In this document: positions 51,397-59,835 of the stretch, piece after piece | How the letters are laid out: each line of letters opens with the position of its first letter | Position numbering within the stretch: position 1 is the first letter of the stretch | Assembly (NCBI RefSeq): GCF_009649815.1 | Contig: NZ_WJIC01000001.1 | Coordinates: 558,001 to 622,000 of the forward strand | Direction of reading: 5' to 3' | DNA length: 64,000 bases | DNA from: Nocardia sp. SYP-A9097 | Lineage (GTDB): Bacteria > Actinomycetota > Actinomycetes > Mycobacteriales > Mycobacteriaceae | Program-made: the position numbers and the translations under genes | The notes under the pieces: generated by a model | Told to the model about the DNA's origin: nothing | Databases searched by the model: none | Seen by the model: the letters and a program-made list of their open reading frames with translations, nothing else

Positions 51397-52230
51397 TCAG
51401 CCGATGAGGCGCAGGTCGCTGATGGTGCCGTGCGAGACCAACATGATGTAGAAGTCGGTGAGCATCAGCGTGCCGAGCGTGGTCCAGGCCAGCAGCATGT
51501 GCCGGGTGTTCAACGCGGACACCTTGGTCCAGAACCAGTAGCGCACCGGATGCGCGGAGAAGTGCTTGAGCCGTCCGCCCGCGATATGCCGGCAGGAGTG
51601 GCAGGACAGCGTGTACGCCCACAGCAGCAGCGCGTTCGCCGTGATGATGATGGTGCCCAGGCCGATGCCGAAGCCACCGTCCTTGGCGTGGAACGAGATT
51701 GCCGCGTCATAGGTGTTGATCACCGCGATGACGGCCGCCACGAAGAAGAAGTAGCGGTGCGCGTTCTGGATGATCAGCGGCAGCTGGGTCTCGCCGGTGT
51801 ACTTGGCGTGCGGTTCGGCAACCGCACAGGCCGGCGGGGAGAACCACACCGCGCGGTAGTAGGCCTTGCGGTAGTAGTAGCAGGTGAGCCGGAACAGCAA
51901 CAGGAACGGCAACACCAGGAAGCCCAGCGGAATCCACATGGGCAGCTCGCCGATCGGTGTGCCGAGATGCGAAGACCCCTCGACACACGACGCGCTCAGG
52001 CACGGCGAGTAGAACGGCGTCAGATAATGGTAGTCGTTCACCCAATACGCCCCGCGCGCAAAGGATCTCACGGTGGCATAGATGACGAAGGTGCCCAGGC
52101 CCAGCACGGTGACCAGCGGTGGAACCCACCAGCTGTCGGTCCGTAGGGTGCGCGCGGAGATGGCCGCGCGACCCTTGCTGAATACCCCGGTCGTGTTCGA
52201 TTCAGGACCCTTGACTGGTGCGGCGCTCAC
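51397..52230 (-). CDS. sdhC: succinate dehydrogenase membrane anchor (Rv0249c type)
   Basis: 277 aa with five hydrophobic helices (for example WIPLGFLVLPFLLLFRL and IGLGTIIITANALLLWAY) and several histidines placed to bind heme (QNAHRYFF, CHSCRHIAGG, NTRHMLL). It anchors the SdhAB catalytic pair and passes electrons to menaquinone. It is longer than canonical SdhC, as in the mycobacterial Sdh1 anchor. The GTG at 52230 was preferred because the sequence upstream is poorly conserved; an ATG at 52302 is possible. It is the first gene of the sdh operon, with a dyad about 120 bp upstream. Confidence 0.85.
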   Translation of the reverse strand: MSAAPVKGPESNTTGVFSKGRAAISARTLRTDSWWVPPLVTVLGLGTFVIYATVRSFARGAYWVNDYHYLTPFYSPCLSASCVEGSSHLGTPIGELPMWIPLGFLVLPFLLLFRLTCYYYRKAYYRAVWFSPPACAVAEPHAKYTGETQLPLIIQNAHRYFFFVAAVIAVINTYDAAISFHAKDGGFGIGLGTIIITANALLLWAYTLSCHSCRHIAGGRLKHFSAHPVRYWFWTKVSALNTRHMLLAWTTLGTLMLTDFYIMLVSHGTISDLRLIG

Positions 52231-52353
52231 TGCTGGATGCCTCGCTGCTCTACCCCGTGGAACGTCATCGTTACCTCCGGCATCGAATGTGATGGTGAGC
52301 ACCCTACGACAGGGCAGCTATCACTCGAGCTCGGTACCGCGAATTCGTGATCG

Positions 52354-52375
52354 CGTGATTTGCGCCACAATCACG
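52354..52375. promoter_or_regulatory. inverted repeat upstream of the sdh operon
   Basis: CGTGATT (52354-52360) and AATCACG (52369-52375) form a dyad with an 8-bp spacer; a further CGTGATC lies just before it. It is in the 362-bp region between the divergent sdhC and thiolase-like genes. The spacing does not fit CRP/FNR sites. Confidence 0.45.
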
Positions 52376-52592
52376 TTATTTCACGGCCGGTCGTTTGATT
52401 GGTGAACAAACGGCTAACTCGCGAAGCGGCCTCGATCGCACCAGGATTCGGACACCCCCGCGAACAAGTGGCGCGCGGCCCTCCATTTTCCGTTCGCGGA
52501 CCGTCACACAGCAGCAACACGACTGTGGGACCTTGCCCTGAGCTAGACACCCCACCAGGGGGGCCGGTGCAGAGCTCGAAGGGAGCCGGTTG

Positions 52593-54017
52593 ATGAGGAG
52601 AGCCGCGATCGTGATGCCGATGCGCACACCCGTCGGTCTGCCGGGCGGGGCGCTGGCGGCGGTAACGCCGCAGCGACTGGTCTCGACAGTGCTGAGCGCG
52701 GTGGTGGGCCGGTCGGGGATAGACCCGTATCGCATCGAACAACTCGTCACCGCGGTCTCCGACCACCGCGCGGTGCGCGCCGCCATCCCGCTCTCGGGCC
52801 TACCCCCGTCCATCGGTGAATTCCCCATCGGCGGCGGTCCCGGCGGTGGCCTGCGCGCCCTGATCACCGCCGCCATGATGGTGCAGACCGGTGCGGCCGA
52901 TGTGGTGCTGGCGGTGGGAGCCGAATTCCCCGGTGCCCCTGCGCAATCCGGAGAATCGGGTCCGCACGGACCCGGGCAGCGCGGGCGGGGACCGCTCGGC
53001 GCGGGACCATTGCCCGACGGCCCGCGCGGCGGTGCGCCGGTCGGCGGGGGACCCGCGTTCGGCGGCATAACCCTTGCCGGACTACGCAATTCCGGCCCGT
53101 TCGCGAATGGTCAACAGCTCGGCGCGGATACCGGCGAGCAACTGGCGGTCTGGGCGGCGGCCGAATCCATGCGTGGCGCAGGCGAATCCAAGTACGCCGA
53201 GCTGCTCGCCCAGCACTACGGCATTTCCCGGCGGGACGCCGATGAATTCGCCGCGGCCAGTCATCGCCGGGCGGCGCGGGCACGGCGACAGGGCATCTTC
53301 GGCGCGGAGACCGCGCCGGTGGTGGTGAACGCGGTACCCGAGGACGCCAATTCCGGTGTGGTGCAACTGGTCGACCGCGATGAGGGCCTGCGCGACGATG
53401 TCTCGCCGCGCGCCTTCGCGGTACTGGAACCGTTCCTGCCCGGCGGTGTGACCACCGTCGGCAACAGCAGCACCCGCACCCTCGCGGCGTCGGGCTGCCT
53501 GGTGGTGGCCGAGGACCGGCTGGTGGATCTGGGCCTGGAACCCATGGGTTATCTCGTCGGCTGGGCCTCGGCCACCGGCGAATTGGAGAGTGCCGTGCCC
53601 GCCGCCGGTCAGGCCATCGCGAAATCCTTGGCGCGCAGCGGTTTCGAATTGGACGAGGTGGATCTGCTGGAGATCGACGAGTCCAGCGCCGTGGAGGTGC
53701 TCGCGCTGACCCGGCTCTGGGAGCGTGAGGGCTGGGAGTTCGATCCCGCCGAACGCCTGAATGTGCACGGCGCGGCCATTGCCCTCGGTGATCCGGGCGG
53801 CGCCGCCGGCCTGCGCATGGTCACCACGCTGCTGCACGAATTGGCCCGCCGCGAAGGCGGTTACGGCTTGGCGGCCATTCCCACCGGCCCGTCGGAGGCC
53901 CTCGCCGCCGTCTTCGAATCGGCCTACACCGAGCAGATGGCTCCGACTCCGCGCGGCGCGCGATTCCACGGTGCCCGCCCGCCACGACGTTTCGGCAGGC
54001 ATCGCTCCGGGTCGTGA
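52593..54017 (+). CDS. thiolase-like protein lacking catalytic residues
   Basis: 474 aa. The thiolase fold is recognisable (RRAAIVMPMRTPVG, ADTGEQLAVWAA, ISRRDADEFAAASHRRA, LNVHGAAIALGDPGG). All three catalytic positions are altered: the nucleophile Cys region reads GGPGGGLRAL with proline at residue 83, the NxxGGAIALGHP histidine is aspartate, and the late C-x-G cysteine region reads AAIPTGP. A Gly/Pro-rich insert occupies residues about 115-160. It probably binds acyl-CoA or acts as a structural partner rather than as an enzyme. AAGGGAG lies 7 nt before ATG 52593. Confidence 0.78.
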   Translation: MRRAAIVMPMRTPVGLPGGALAAVTPQRLVSTVLSAVVGRSGIDPYRIEQLVTAVSDHRAVRAAIPLSGLPPSIGEFPIGGGPGGGLRALITAAMMVQTGAADVVLAVGAEFPGAPAQSGESGPHGPGQRGRGPLGAGPLPDGPRGGAPVGGGPAFGGITLAGLRNSGPFANGQQLGADTGEQLAVWAAAESMRGAGESKYAELLAQHYGISRRDADEFAAASHRRAARARRQGIFGAETAPVVVNAVPEDANSGVVQLVDRDEGLRDDVSPRAFAVLEPFLPGGVTTVGNSSTRTLAASGCLVVAEDRLVDLGLEPMGYLVGWASATGELESAVPAAGQAIAKSLARSGFELDEVDLLEIDESSAVEVLALTRLWEREGWEFDPAERLNVHGAAIALGDPGGAAGLRMVTTLLHELARREGGYGLAAIPTGPSEALAAVFESAYTEQMAPTPRGARFHGARPPRRFGRHRSGS

Positions 54018-54146
54018 GCGCAACGCGCCGATCGTTGCCACCGGTGCGGATCGTGCGCCAGGGCCGATCGCGCACACACTCCTGCCCTGGGACGTCGGTG
54101 TCCCGGGCGGGAGCTCAATTGCCCCGTACCCCGATGCGGGGCGGTG

Positions 54147-54434
54147 CTACTTGGTGCGGGGGCGGGAGTGGAAGCCGAGGCCCTCGTCCTGTGCACCCAT
54201 CCAGGCCGCCTCGTCATGCTTGGCGTCCGGGACGTAGATGGGCTCCTGCTTCCCGCGCGGTGTCTCCGGCGGCGGGGCCTGCTCGAACTCGTCGGCATCT
54301 ATGACGAGCCGGTCCAAATCGTTCTCCAACCGGCGCACCGAACCGGTCTCCCCGTAGTGGGAACGCAATGCGCTGACGCACTGCCGGAGCTGGCCGACCG
54401 TGTAGCGGAGTTCCGCAATCTCGCTGCGTGTCAT
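54147..54434 (-). CDS. conserved hypothetical protein, Rv0250c-like
   Basis: 95 aa. The N-terminal half is a predicted coiled coil (MTRSEIAELRYTVGQLRQCV ... VRRLENDLDRLVIDADEFE), and the C-terminal half is polar with IYVPDAKHDEAAWMGAQDEG, a stretch resembling M. tuberculosis Rv0250c, which is also encoded beside an sdh operon. AGGAGG 6 nt upstream fixes the start at 54434. The function is unknown. It is convergent with the thiolase-like gene. Confidence 0.75.
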   Translation of the reverse strand: MTRSEIAELRYTVGQLRQCVSALRSHYGETGSVRRLENDLDRLVIDADEFEQAPPPETPRGKQEPIYVPDAKHDEAAWMGAQDEGLGFHSRPRTK

Positions 54435-54560
54435 CGAAAGCCTCCTCGAGCCGTGTGACAGACCACACAATATGATCTACAACACAGTACGTGAAGATAC
54501 TCTGTTCGTCTCGTCGCAGAGCAATACTCGCTGGTGGGGGGCGTGGCCCCGGGTCTCGGT

Positions 54561-55553
54561 TCAGCCCGCGATGGCCAACTCCGGGCCGCACTCCGGTTCG
54601 TGTCCGCGGGGTCGCTCGCCCGGGTTCGCCAGCGCCGCCAGGGCTCGATCCACCAGGGTCGCGATGGCCGCCGCGACCTCCTGCGCGCGCTCCATGATCA
54701 CGCTGTGCCCGGCCCCGTCCAGGCGCACCAGCTCCACATCGTCGAGCTGCGACGCCAGCACCACCGAGTGCGCGAACGGGATCACGACGTCCGCCGAACC
54801 GGCGAGCACCAGCGCCGGAATCGCGCCCAGGCGATGCAGGGTGGCGGTCTCGTCGAAGCGCATGAGCGATTCCAGGAAGCTCGCCATGGTCAGCAGTGAG
54901 GTCTCGTTGAGCATGGCCGTCGCCACCGCCAGCACCCGCGGGCTCACCTTGCGGGTGCCCAGGGACGCCTCTCGCATGATCGGCTCGAAGATGTGCCGGG
55001 TGAAGTGTTTCGAGGCCGCCATGGCCCGTGGGGCCCGGCGTACCGCCACCCGCAGCGAGGTGACCGCCGGGCCGTTCAGCAAGCGCCCCAGGCCGACTCG
55101 CGTGACGCTGTTGGCCGCGCCAGCGAGCAGGCCCACCCCGGCGATGCGGGTGCCGATGGTCTCCGGGAAGAGCCGGGCGTAGGCCAGGATGGTCATGGCC
55201 CCCATCGAATGTCCCACCAGCACAATCGGACCCGTGGGCGCGACCGCCCGCAGTACCGCGTCCAGGTCCAGCGCCAGCTGATCGATGGTGTACGTCGCCG
55301 GATCGGCCATACCCGAATTGCCATGTCCGCGATGGTCGTAGAAGACCATGTGCGCGTCCTCGCCCCAGCGCGGTTGCAGATATCCGCGCAGCAACTCCCA
55401 GGATTCGGTGCGCAGGCAGTGCCCGTGCACGAATACGACGGTCAGGGGTGCGTCGGCGGGGCCGAATTCGCGGACGGCAATGGGCACGCCATCATCCGCG
55501 GTGACGGTGAGGTGGTGTCCGTCGTGGTCTGCTGCGCGGGTGCGAGTGGACAT
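54561..55553 (-). CDS. alpha/beta-hydrolase
   Basis: 330 aa. It has FVHGHCLRTESW for the oxyanion loop, DHRGHGNSG, nucleophile elbow GHSMGAMTIL (Ser), acid region AGSADVVIPF and histidine in DGAGHSVIMERAQE. The sequence resembles lipase/esterase-like hydrolases of mycobacteria and nocardiae. AGGAG 7 nt upstream supports ATG 55553. A 42-bp dyad lies about 130 bp upstream. Substrate unknown. Confidence 0.85.
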   Translation of the reverse strand: MSTRTRAADHDGHHLTVTADDGVPIAVREFGPADAPLTVVFVHGHCLRTESWELLRGYLQPRWGEDAHMVFYDHRGHGNSGMADPATYTIDQLALDLDAVLRAVAPTGPIVLVGHSMGAMTILAYARLFPETIGTRIAGVGLLAGAANSVTRVGLGRLLNGPAVTSLRVAVRRAPRAMAASKHFTRHIFEPIMREASLGTRKVSPRVLAVATAMLNETSLLTMASFLESLMRFDETATLHRLGAIPALVLAGSADVVIPFAHSVVLASQLDDVELVRLDGAGHSVIMERAQEVAAAIATLVDRALAALANPGERPRGHEPECGPELAIAG

Positions 55554-55684
55554 GACGTGCTCCTGGAGAGTTCGCCTTTTGCCCGGTTGTCGATGGATAT
55601 TGCCGCTCTGTTAGCAGTTCACACCCGATGTTATGGACAAGTTGTCCAACTGACGCCGTCGATCTATCCCGCCGCCGATCGGCG

Positions 55685-55726
55685 TATCTACAGAAATCTA
55701 GTGTCAGTACTAGAAAGCTGTAGATA
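55685..55726. promoter_or_regulatory. 42-bp dyad with two nested arms
   Basis: TATCTACAG (55685-55693) mirrors CTGTAGATA (55718-55726), with inner CTAGT (55698-55702) mirroring ACTAG (55709-55713). It lies upstream of the hydrolase at 55553 and between two same-strand genes. It could bind two dimers of a regulator. Confidence 0.5.
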
Positions 55727-55750
55727 GCCCTCGCGAGGGGTTCTTGCAGA

Positions 55751-55792
55751 AATCTGCCTCTATCTAGCTGGTGAGCTAGATAGAGGCAGATT
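55751..55792 (-). terminator. 19-bp perfect stem-loop after the acyl-CoA dehydrogenase gene
   Basis: AATCTGCCTCTATCTAGCT (55751-55769) pairs perfectly with AGCTAGATAGAGGCAGATT (55774-55792) around a GGTG loop. It lies 14 nt past the stop of the gene ending at 55806. The base is A/T-rich, as in intrinsic terminators, although the T-run is short. Confidence 0.75.
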
Positions 55793-55805
55793 CGTATCGA
55801 CTCGA

Positions 55806-57761
55806 CTACATGCCCGCCGTCGCCTTCGTCGACGGCAGGAACGGCCGCAGCAGGTTCTGCTCCGTCGATGCCCCGAGCTCCCACTCGGAGATCCACGGCC
55901 CGGTACCTTCGCTCGGATCGAGCGCACCGCTCTCGAGGAACCTGTAGCGGCCGTCGAGAATGCCCCGGGTCAGCTCGGTATCGGCGTCATCGGTGTTGTC
56001 CCACAGGGATTCGAACAATTTCTGCACCCGAATCCGCGACTGCCGGCAGAACACCTCGGCGAGCTCCTCGGCCGCCACCCCGTCGGGATCGCCTGCCACC
56101 CGCAGGGATTGGGCCTTCACACAGGCGGCCGAGATGGCGAACAGCTCCGCGCCGATATCCACGATACGACCCAGGAAGCCCTGCTTGTACTCCAATTTCG
56201 CCTGCCAGCGCGCCATTCCGTACGTGAGCGCCCGGGCCTGCTTGCGCGACATGCGCTCCACGAACCGCATATGCCTTGCCAGCGGACCGAATTCGCCGAA
56301 GGTGGCGGGCACCGTGCCGGAGCCGACCGTCAGTTGCGGGAACCACTTGGCGTAGAAACCGCTCGCACCGACCGCCGCCTTCGCCTTGTCCTTGAGCTCG
56401 GCATTGCGATCCACCAGCGCGCCCGCCGCCGACATATGCGCATCGGCCATCTCGCGGGCGATGAGCAGCCGCATGATCTCGCTGGAGCCCTCGAAAATGC
56501 GGTTGATGCGCAGATCTCGCATCAATTGCTCAGCGCCCACGGCACGTTCGCCGCGCGCGGCCAGAGATGCCGCGGTCTCGTACCCACGTCCGCCGCGTAT
56601 CTGCACCAGTTCGTCCGCGATGGTGCAGGCCATCTCCGAGGCCCACAGTTTGGCCAGCGCGGCCTCGATGCGAATGTCATTGCGGTTCTCGTCGCACATG
56701 GTCGCCGACAGATCCAGGACGGCTTCGAGGGCGAAAGTCGTTGCGGCGATGAAGGACAGCTTCGCCCCGACCGCCGCGTGCTCACCGACCGGGCGGCCCC
56801 ACTGCACGCGGGTGCCGCTCCACTCGCGGGCGATCTTGAGCGACCATTTGGCCGCCGCGGTGCACATGGCCGGAATCGCGAGGCGGCCCGCGTTCAGCGT
56901 GGTGAGCGCGATCTTGAGCCCGTCACCCTCGCGGCCGACCAGATTGCGCTTGGGTACCCGCACATTGTGCATACGGGTGACGCCGTTCTCGATGCCGCGC
57001 AGGCCCATGAACGAGTTACGGCGCTCCACAGTGATTCCCGGGCTGTCCGCCTCCACGATGAACGCGGAGATACCGCCGCGATGCCCCTCGCTCCGGGGCA
57101 CCCGGGCCATGACGACCAGGAGTTCAGCGACCACGCCATTGGTGGTCCACAGCTTCACGCCATTGATCTCGTAGGCCTCACCGTCGGCGGTGGGGGTGGC
57201 GGTGGAGGCCATGCGCGCGGGATCGGAGCCCACATCGGGTTCGGTGAGCAGGAATGCGCTCACCGCGCCTTTGGCGCAGCGCGGCAGGAACTCTCTCTTC
57301 TGCTCCTCGGTACCCGCCAGTTTGAGCGGCTCCGGAACGCCGATGGATTGATGTGCCGAGAGCAGCACGCCCAGACTGGCATGCGCGGAGCCGACCAGCA
57401 TGAGCGCGCGGTTGTAGCCGACCTGGGTGAGGCCGACACCGCCGTACGACTCCGGAATCTTGAGGCCGAAGCAGCCGAGTTCGGCGAGCCCGCGCACATA
57501 TTCGTCCGGAATGCGGCCTTCGGTCTCGATGCGCTGGCCGTCGATGGTCTCGCAGAAGGCTTGCAGCCCGGTGAGGTAGAGATCCATCTTGGTCTGATCC
57601 GCCGGACCTGGCTTGGGGAACGGATGGATCAGGTCGAGGCGGAAGCGGCCGAGGAACATCTCCTTCGCGAAAGAGGGTTTGGCCCAGTCGGTTTCGCGAG
57701 ATTCCTCGACAAGTGCCCTGGCCTGCTCTTCGGTGGCGTCGACTTTCGCTGTGGTCGCCAT
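55806..57761 (-). CDS. acyl-CoA dehydrogenase, FadE10-like
   Basis: 651 aa, longer than ordinary acyl-CoA dehydrogenases (about 390 aa). The core (residues about 55-450) has LLTEPDVGSDPARM, the substrate/FAD motif SFMGLRGIENGVTR, RGGRGYE, and the conserved FEGSSEIMRLLIAREM. A helical C-terminal extension of about 200 residues matches the FadE10 (Rv0873) group in length and style. The catalytic base of the core could not be located with certainty. The start at 57761 is fixed by AGGAGG 6 nt ahead. An operator-like palindrome lies 50 bp upstream and a strong hairpin follows. Confidence 0.85.
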   Translation of the reverse strand: MATTAKVDATEEQARALVEESRETDWAKPSFAKEMFLGRFRLDLIHPFPKPGPADQTKMDLYLTGLQAFCETIDGQRIETEGRIPDEYVRGLAELGCFGLKIPESYGGVGLTQVGYNRALMLVGSAHASLGVLLSAHQSIGVPEPLKLAGTEEQKREFLPRCAKGAVSAFLLTEPDVGSDPARMASTATPTADGEAYEINGVKLWTTNGVVAELLVVMARVPRSEGHRGGISAFIVEADSPGITVERRNSFMGLRGIENGVTRMHNVRVPKRNLVGREGDGLKIALTTLNAGRLAIPAMCTAAAKWSLKIAREWSGTRVQWGRPVGEHAAVGAKLSFIAATTFALEAVLDLSATMCDENRNDIRIEAALAKLWASEMACTIADELVQIRGGRGYETAASLAARGERAVGAEQLMRDLRINRIFEGSSEIMRLLIAREMADAHMSAAGALVDRNAELKDKAKAAVGASGFYAKWFPQLTVGSGTVPATFGEFGPLARHMRFVERMSRKQARALTYGMARWQAKLEYKQGFLGRIVDIGAELFAISAACVKAQSLRVAGDPDGVAAEELAEVFCRQSRIRVQKLFESLWDNTDDADTELTRGILDGRYRFLESGALDPSEGTGPWISEWELGASTEQNLLRPFLPSTKATAGM

Positions 57762-57811
57762 TGCGTCCTCCTCGGAGGTGATCGGAATCACATTCGAGTG
57801 TAGAAGTCTTT

Positions 57812-57833
57812 GTTACCCACCGGTAGGGGTTAC
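57812..57833. promoter_or_regulatory. operator-like palindrome upstream of the acyl-CoA dehydrogenase
   Basis: GTTACCCACCGGTAGGGGTTAC is palindromic around ACCGGT with a few mismatches. TetR proteins that control fatty-acid catabolism often bind palindromes with an ACCGGT centre. It lies 50 bp before the start at 57761 and overlaps the stop of the upstream ATPase gene. Confidence 0.5.
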
Positions 57834-59014
57834 TGGACTCCGCGCAGATATCGGCCGAAATGCGGCACCGTGAAACCGATCGTTCCGCGCTCCGCGGAGT
57901 AGATGAGCCCCTTCTTGATGAGGCCGTCCCGGGCAGGGGACAGGGACGCCGGCTTGCGAGCGAGTTCGCGGGCGACGGCCGCTGTGGAGACCGGACCGTC
58001 GTCACCGGCGAGATCGGCCATGGCCCGCATATACTCGCGCTCGGCCGGGGTCGCCCGCTCGTATCGGGAACCGAAGAAGCCCACCGCCAGCTCCTCCTCC
58101 GCATGCGGTGCGGCCACCGCCACATCCTCTTCGCTGATCGGGCTCTGCGCCGCCGCGTCCCAGGTCGCCTTGCCGTACGCCTGCACGAAATACGGGTAGC
58201 CGTCGGCCTTTTCGTAGAGCGCGTCCAGGGCCGCCGCGCTGTACTTCACATCCTCCCGATCGGCGGGAGCCATCAGCGCGTGGTCCGCGGCCGCCCGATC
58301 CAGGCGGTCGATGCGGTGATACGAGAACAGGCGTTCGGAGTACGACTTGGAGGCCGACAGGACGGCGGGCAGATGCGGCAAGCCCGCGCCGACAACGATC
58401 AAAGGTGCTGCGTCCTGGCTCAATTCGTGGCAGGCCCCGCAGATGGCGGAGATGTCCTGCGGACCCAGATCCTGCATCTCGTCGATGAACAGCGCAATGC
58501 CGACGCCTATGTCGCGGGCAAGTTGCGCGGCCTCCAAAAGCAGCTCTACAAGATCGATTTCGATATCCCCGGAATCGGCGCGACCGGTCACCGCGGGTAC
58601 ATCTATGCCCGGATTCCAGCGCTCCCGCATACCCTTGTCGGCGGTCGATCGCAGGGCGAAAGCCTTGAGAATTCCCAGGAAATCGTCCACCTGCTCCGGA
58701 TTGCGGTGTGCCACAGCGATGGAACGGACCGCCATGTGCAGCGCCGAGGAGAGTGGCCGCCGCAAGTCCTGATCCGGGCGTGCCTCGAGTTTGCCGGTAC
58801 CCCAGCCGCGGGTGCGCGCGGCCGAGCGAAGTTGGTTGAGTAGCACCGTCTTTCCGACCCCGCGTAAACCGGTGAGCATGACGCTGCGCTCCGGGCGAGC
58901 GCGGGCGATGCGCTCCAGCACGATGTCGAAGGCGTCCAGCTGCCGATCGCGGCCCGCGAGTTCGGGTGGGCGCTGTCCGGCGCCCGGGGCGTACGGATTT
59001 CTGACCGGGTCCAC
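57830..59014 (-). CDS. AAA-type ATPase (AAA_16-like)
   Basis: 394 aa. The P-loop is MLTGLRGVGKTVLL near residue 50 and the Walker B is ALFIDEMQDLG. The region NPYAPGAGQRPPELAGRDRQL before the P-loop is usual for actinobacterial ORC/STAND-like ATPases, and the C-terminal 80 residues look like a winged helix (VAVAAPHAEEELAVGF ... SLSPARDGLIKKGLIY). It may bind DNA, but no function is known. GTG at 59014 was chosen by homology at the N-terminus; no ribosome site is clear. It is divergent from the 83-aa gene at 59226. Confidence 0.8.
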   Translation of the reverse strand: MDPVRNPYAPGAGQRPPELAGRDRQLDAFDIVLERIARARPERSVMLTGLRGVGKTVLLNQLRSAARTRGWGTGKLEARPDQDLRRPLSSALHMAVRSIAVAHRNPEQVDDFLGILKAFALRSTADKGMRERWNPGIDVPAVTGRADSGDIEIDLVELLLEAAQLARDIGVGIALFIDEMQDLGPQDISAICGACHELSQDAAPLIVVGAGLPHLPAVLSASKSYSERLFSYHRIDRLDRAAADHALMAPADREDVKYSAAALDALYEKADGYPYFVQAYGKATWDAAAQSPISEEDVAVAAPHAEEELAVGFFGSRYERATPAEREYMRAMADLAGDDGPVSTAAVARELARKPASLSPARDGLIKKGLIYSAERGTIGFTVPHFGRYLRGVQ

Positions 59015-59069
59015 GCGACGACCGTAGCGCCAAAATCCAGGAATATCCGGGCATCTACCGAAGCCCCTA

Positions 59070-59107
59070 GACGGACCAATGAACCGGCATTCATACGCCT
59101 GTCCGTC
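59070..59107. promoter_or_regulatory. nested dyad in a divergent promoter
   Basis: GACGGAC (59070-59076) mirrors GTCCGTC (59101-59107), with inner ATGAA and TTCAT arms 6 bp apart between them. It lies between the divergent ATPase gene (59014) and the 83-aa gene (59226). Confidence 0.45.
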
Positions 59108-59225
59108 ACCGACACGACCGGTTGTCCGTTTTGTCGGAAGTGGGTGTTCGCTTCGGACCCGTTGTCGCGCTTGCGCCCTCGCTACCCTTATGGCTGGTTC
59201 GCAGCTGTTCAGGTAGGGAGGGTTC

Positions 59226-59477
59226 ATGTCGGAGGAAGCCCCGTCCACCGTCGCCGAGGTGGTCGAGTCCTGGACCGTACCCGCCGAGGCGGTGGTGGCC
59301 GCCCGTATTCGCAACAACATCCTGGTGGCCATCGAACGCGGTTACGACGACCCGCAATTGGTCGCCGATCTCGCGGTCGGCCCTCTCGTCATGGCCCTGG
59401 GTCAACTCGAGGTCGAACTCGCCGACGCGCGCCGCCGCATTGCCGACCTGGAGCGTGTGGTGCAAGCCGGCAGTTGA
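59226..59477 (+). CDS. small hypothetical coiled-coil protein
   Basis: 83 aa. After a short polar N-terminus a helix with RIRNNILVAIERGYDDPQLVADL is followed by a leucine-rich coiled coil (LGQLEVELADARRRIADLERV). No family recognised. GGGAGG lies 4 nt before the ATG. It is followed by a 358-bp region before the NlpC/P60 gene. Confidence 0.6.
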   Translation: MSEEAPSTVAEVVESWTVPAEAVVAARIRNNILVAIERGYDDPQLVADLAVGPLVMALGQLEVELADARRRIADLERVVQAGS

Positions 59478-59835
59478 AAGTCCCTGCCCACCTGCGCTCC
59501 CGAGCACGTGGCAGCGCCACCCGTACCCTGCACGAGTTGTTTGCCGAATGCGAGTTTGCCAAAAAGTAACCGGGATTTCGATCGCGTATATCTTCCCGTG
59601 ATCCGGCGTGGCGAAGCCGAATTCGTGTATCTGCCGGGAGATTTGCGGTTTATCACGTGACGCGCCGCGTGTGGGGTGGACAACACGGGCTGGCAGTCGT
59701 AATCTCTTCGTGACTTAGCGGAGTCTGTCGCTTCATCGGAGAGGCGGCCCGCGATGTTACCGGCTAGTCGGCGACGAACCTCAGAAACGTTCGTCAGCGA
59801 ATCGGGATGTAAGCAAGATCGGAGAGTGCGGCTCG
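59478..59835 (+). other. 358-bp region holding a long leader of the NlpC/P60 gene
   Basis: No gene is supported here. The last 130 bp are likely the 5' leader of the cell-wall hydrolase; they contain a stem GACGAAC (59773-59779) / GTTCGTC (59789-59795) and GGAG 11 nt before the start. Actinobacterial NlpC/P60 and rpf genes often carry a c-di-AMP riboswitch in such leaders; its conserved blocks are not clearly visible, so this is only a possibility. Confidence 0.4.

Noticed and set aside
52325..52338. A 14-bp stretch TCGAGCTCGGTACC followed by GAATTC, like a plasmid multiple cloning site.
   Set aside because: Match is short, the surrounding bases do not follow vector sequence, and both flanks are ordinary chromosome; probably chance.
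52354..52375. CRP/FNR-type site upstream of sdhC.
   Set aside because: GTGA and TCAC are 12 bp apart instead of the 6-8 bp of CRP sites; kept only as an unassigned dyad.
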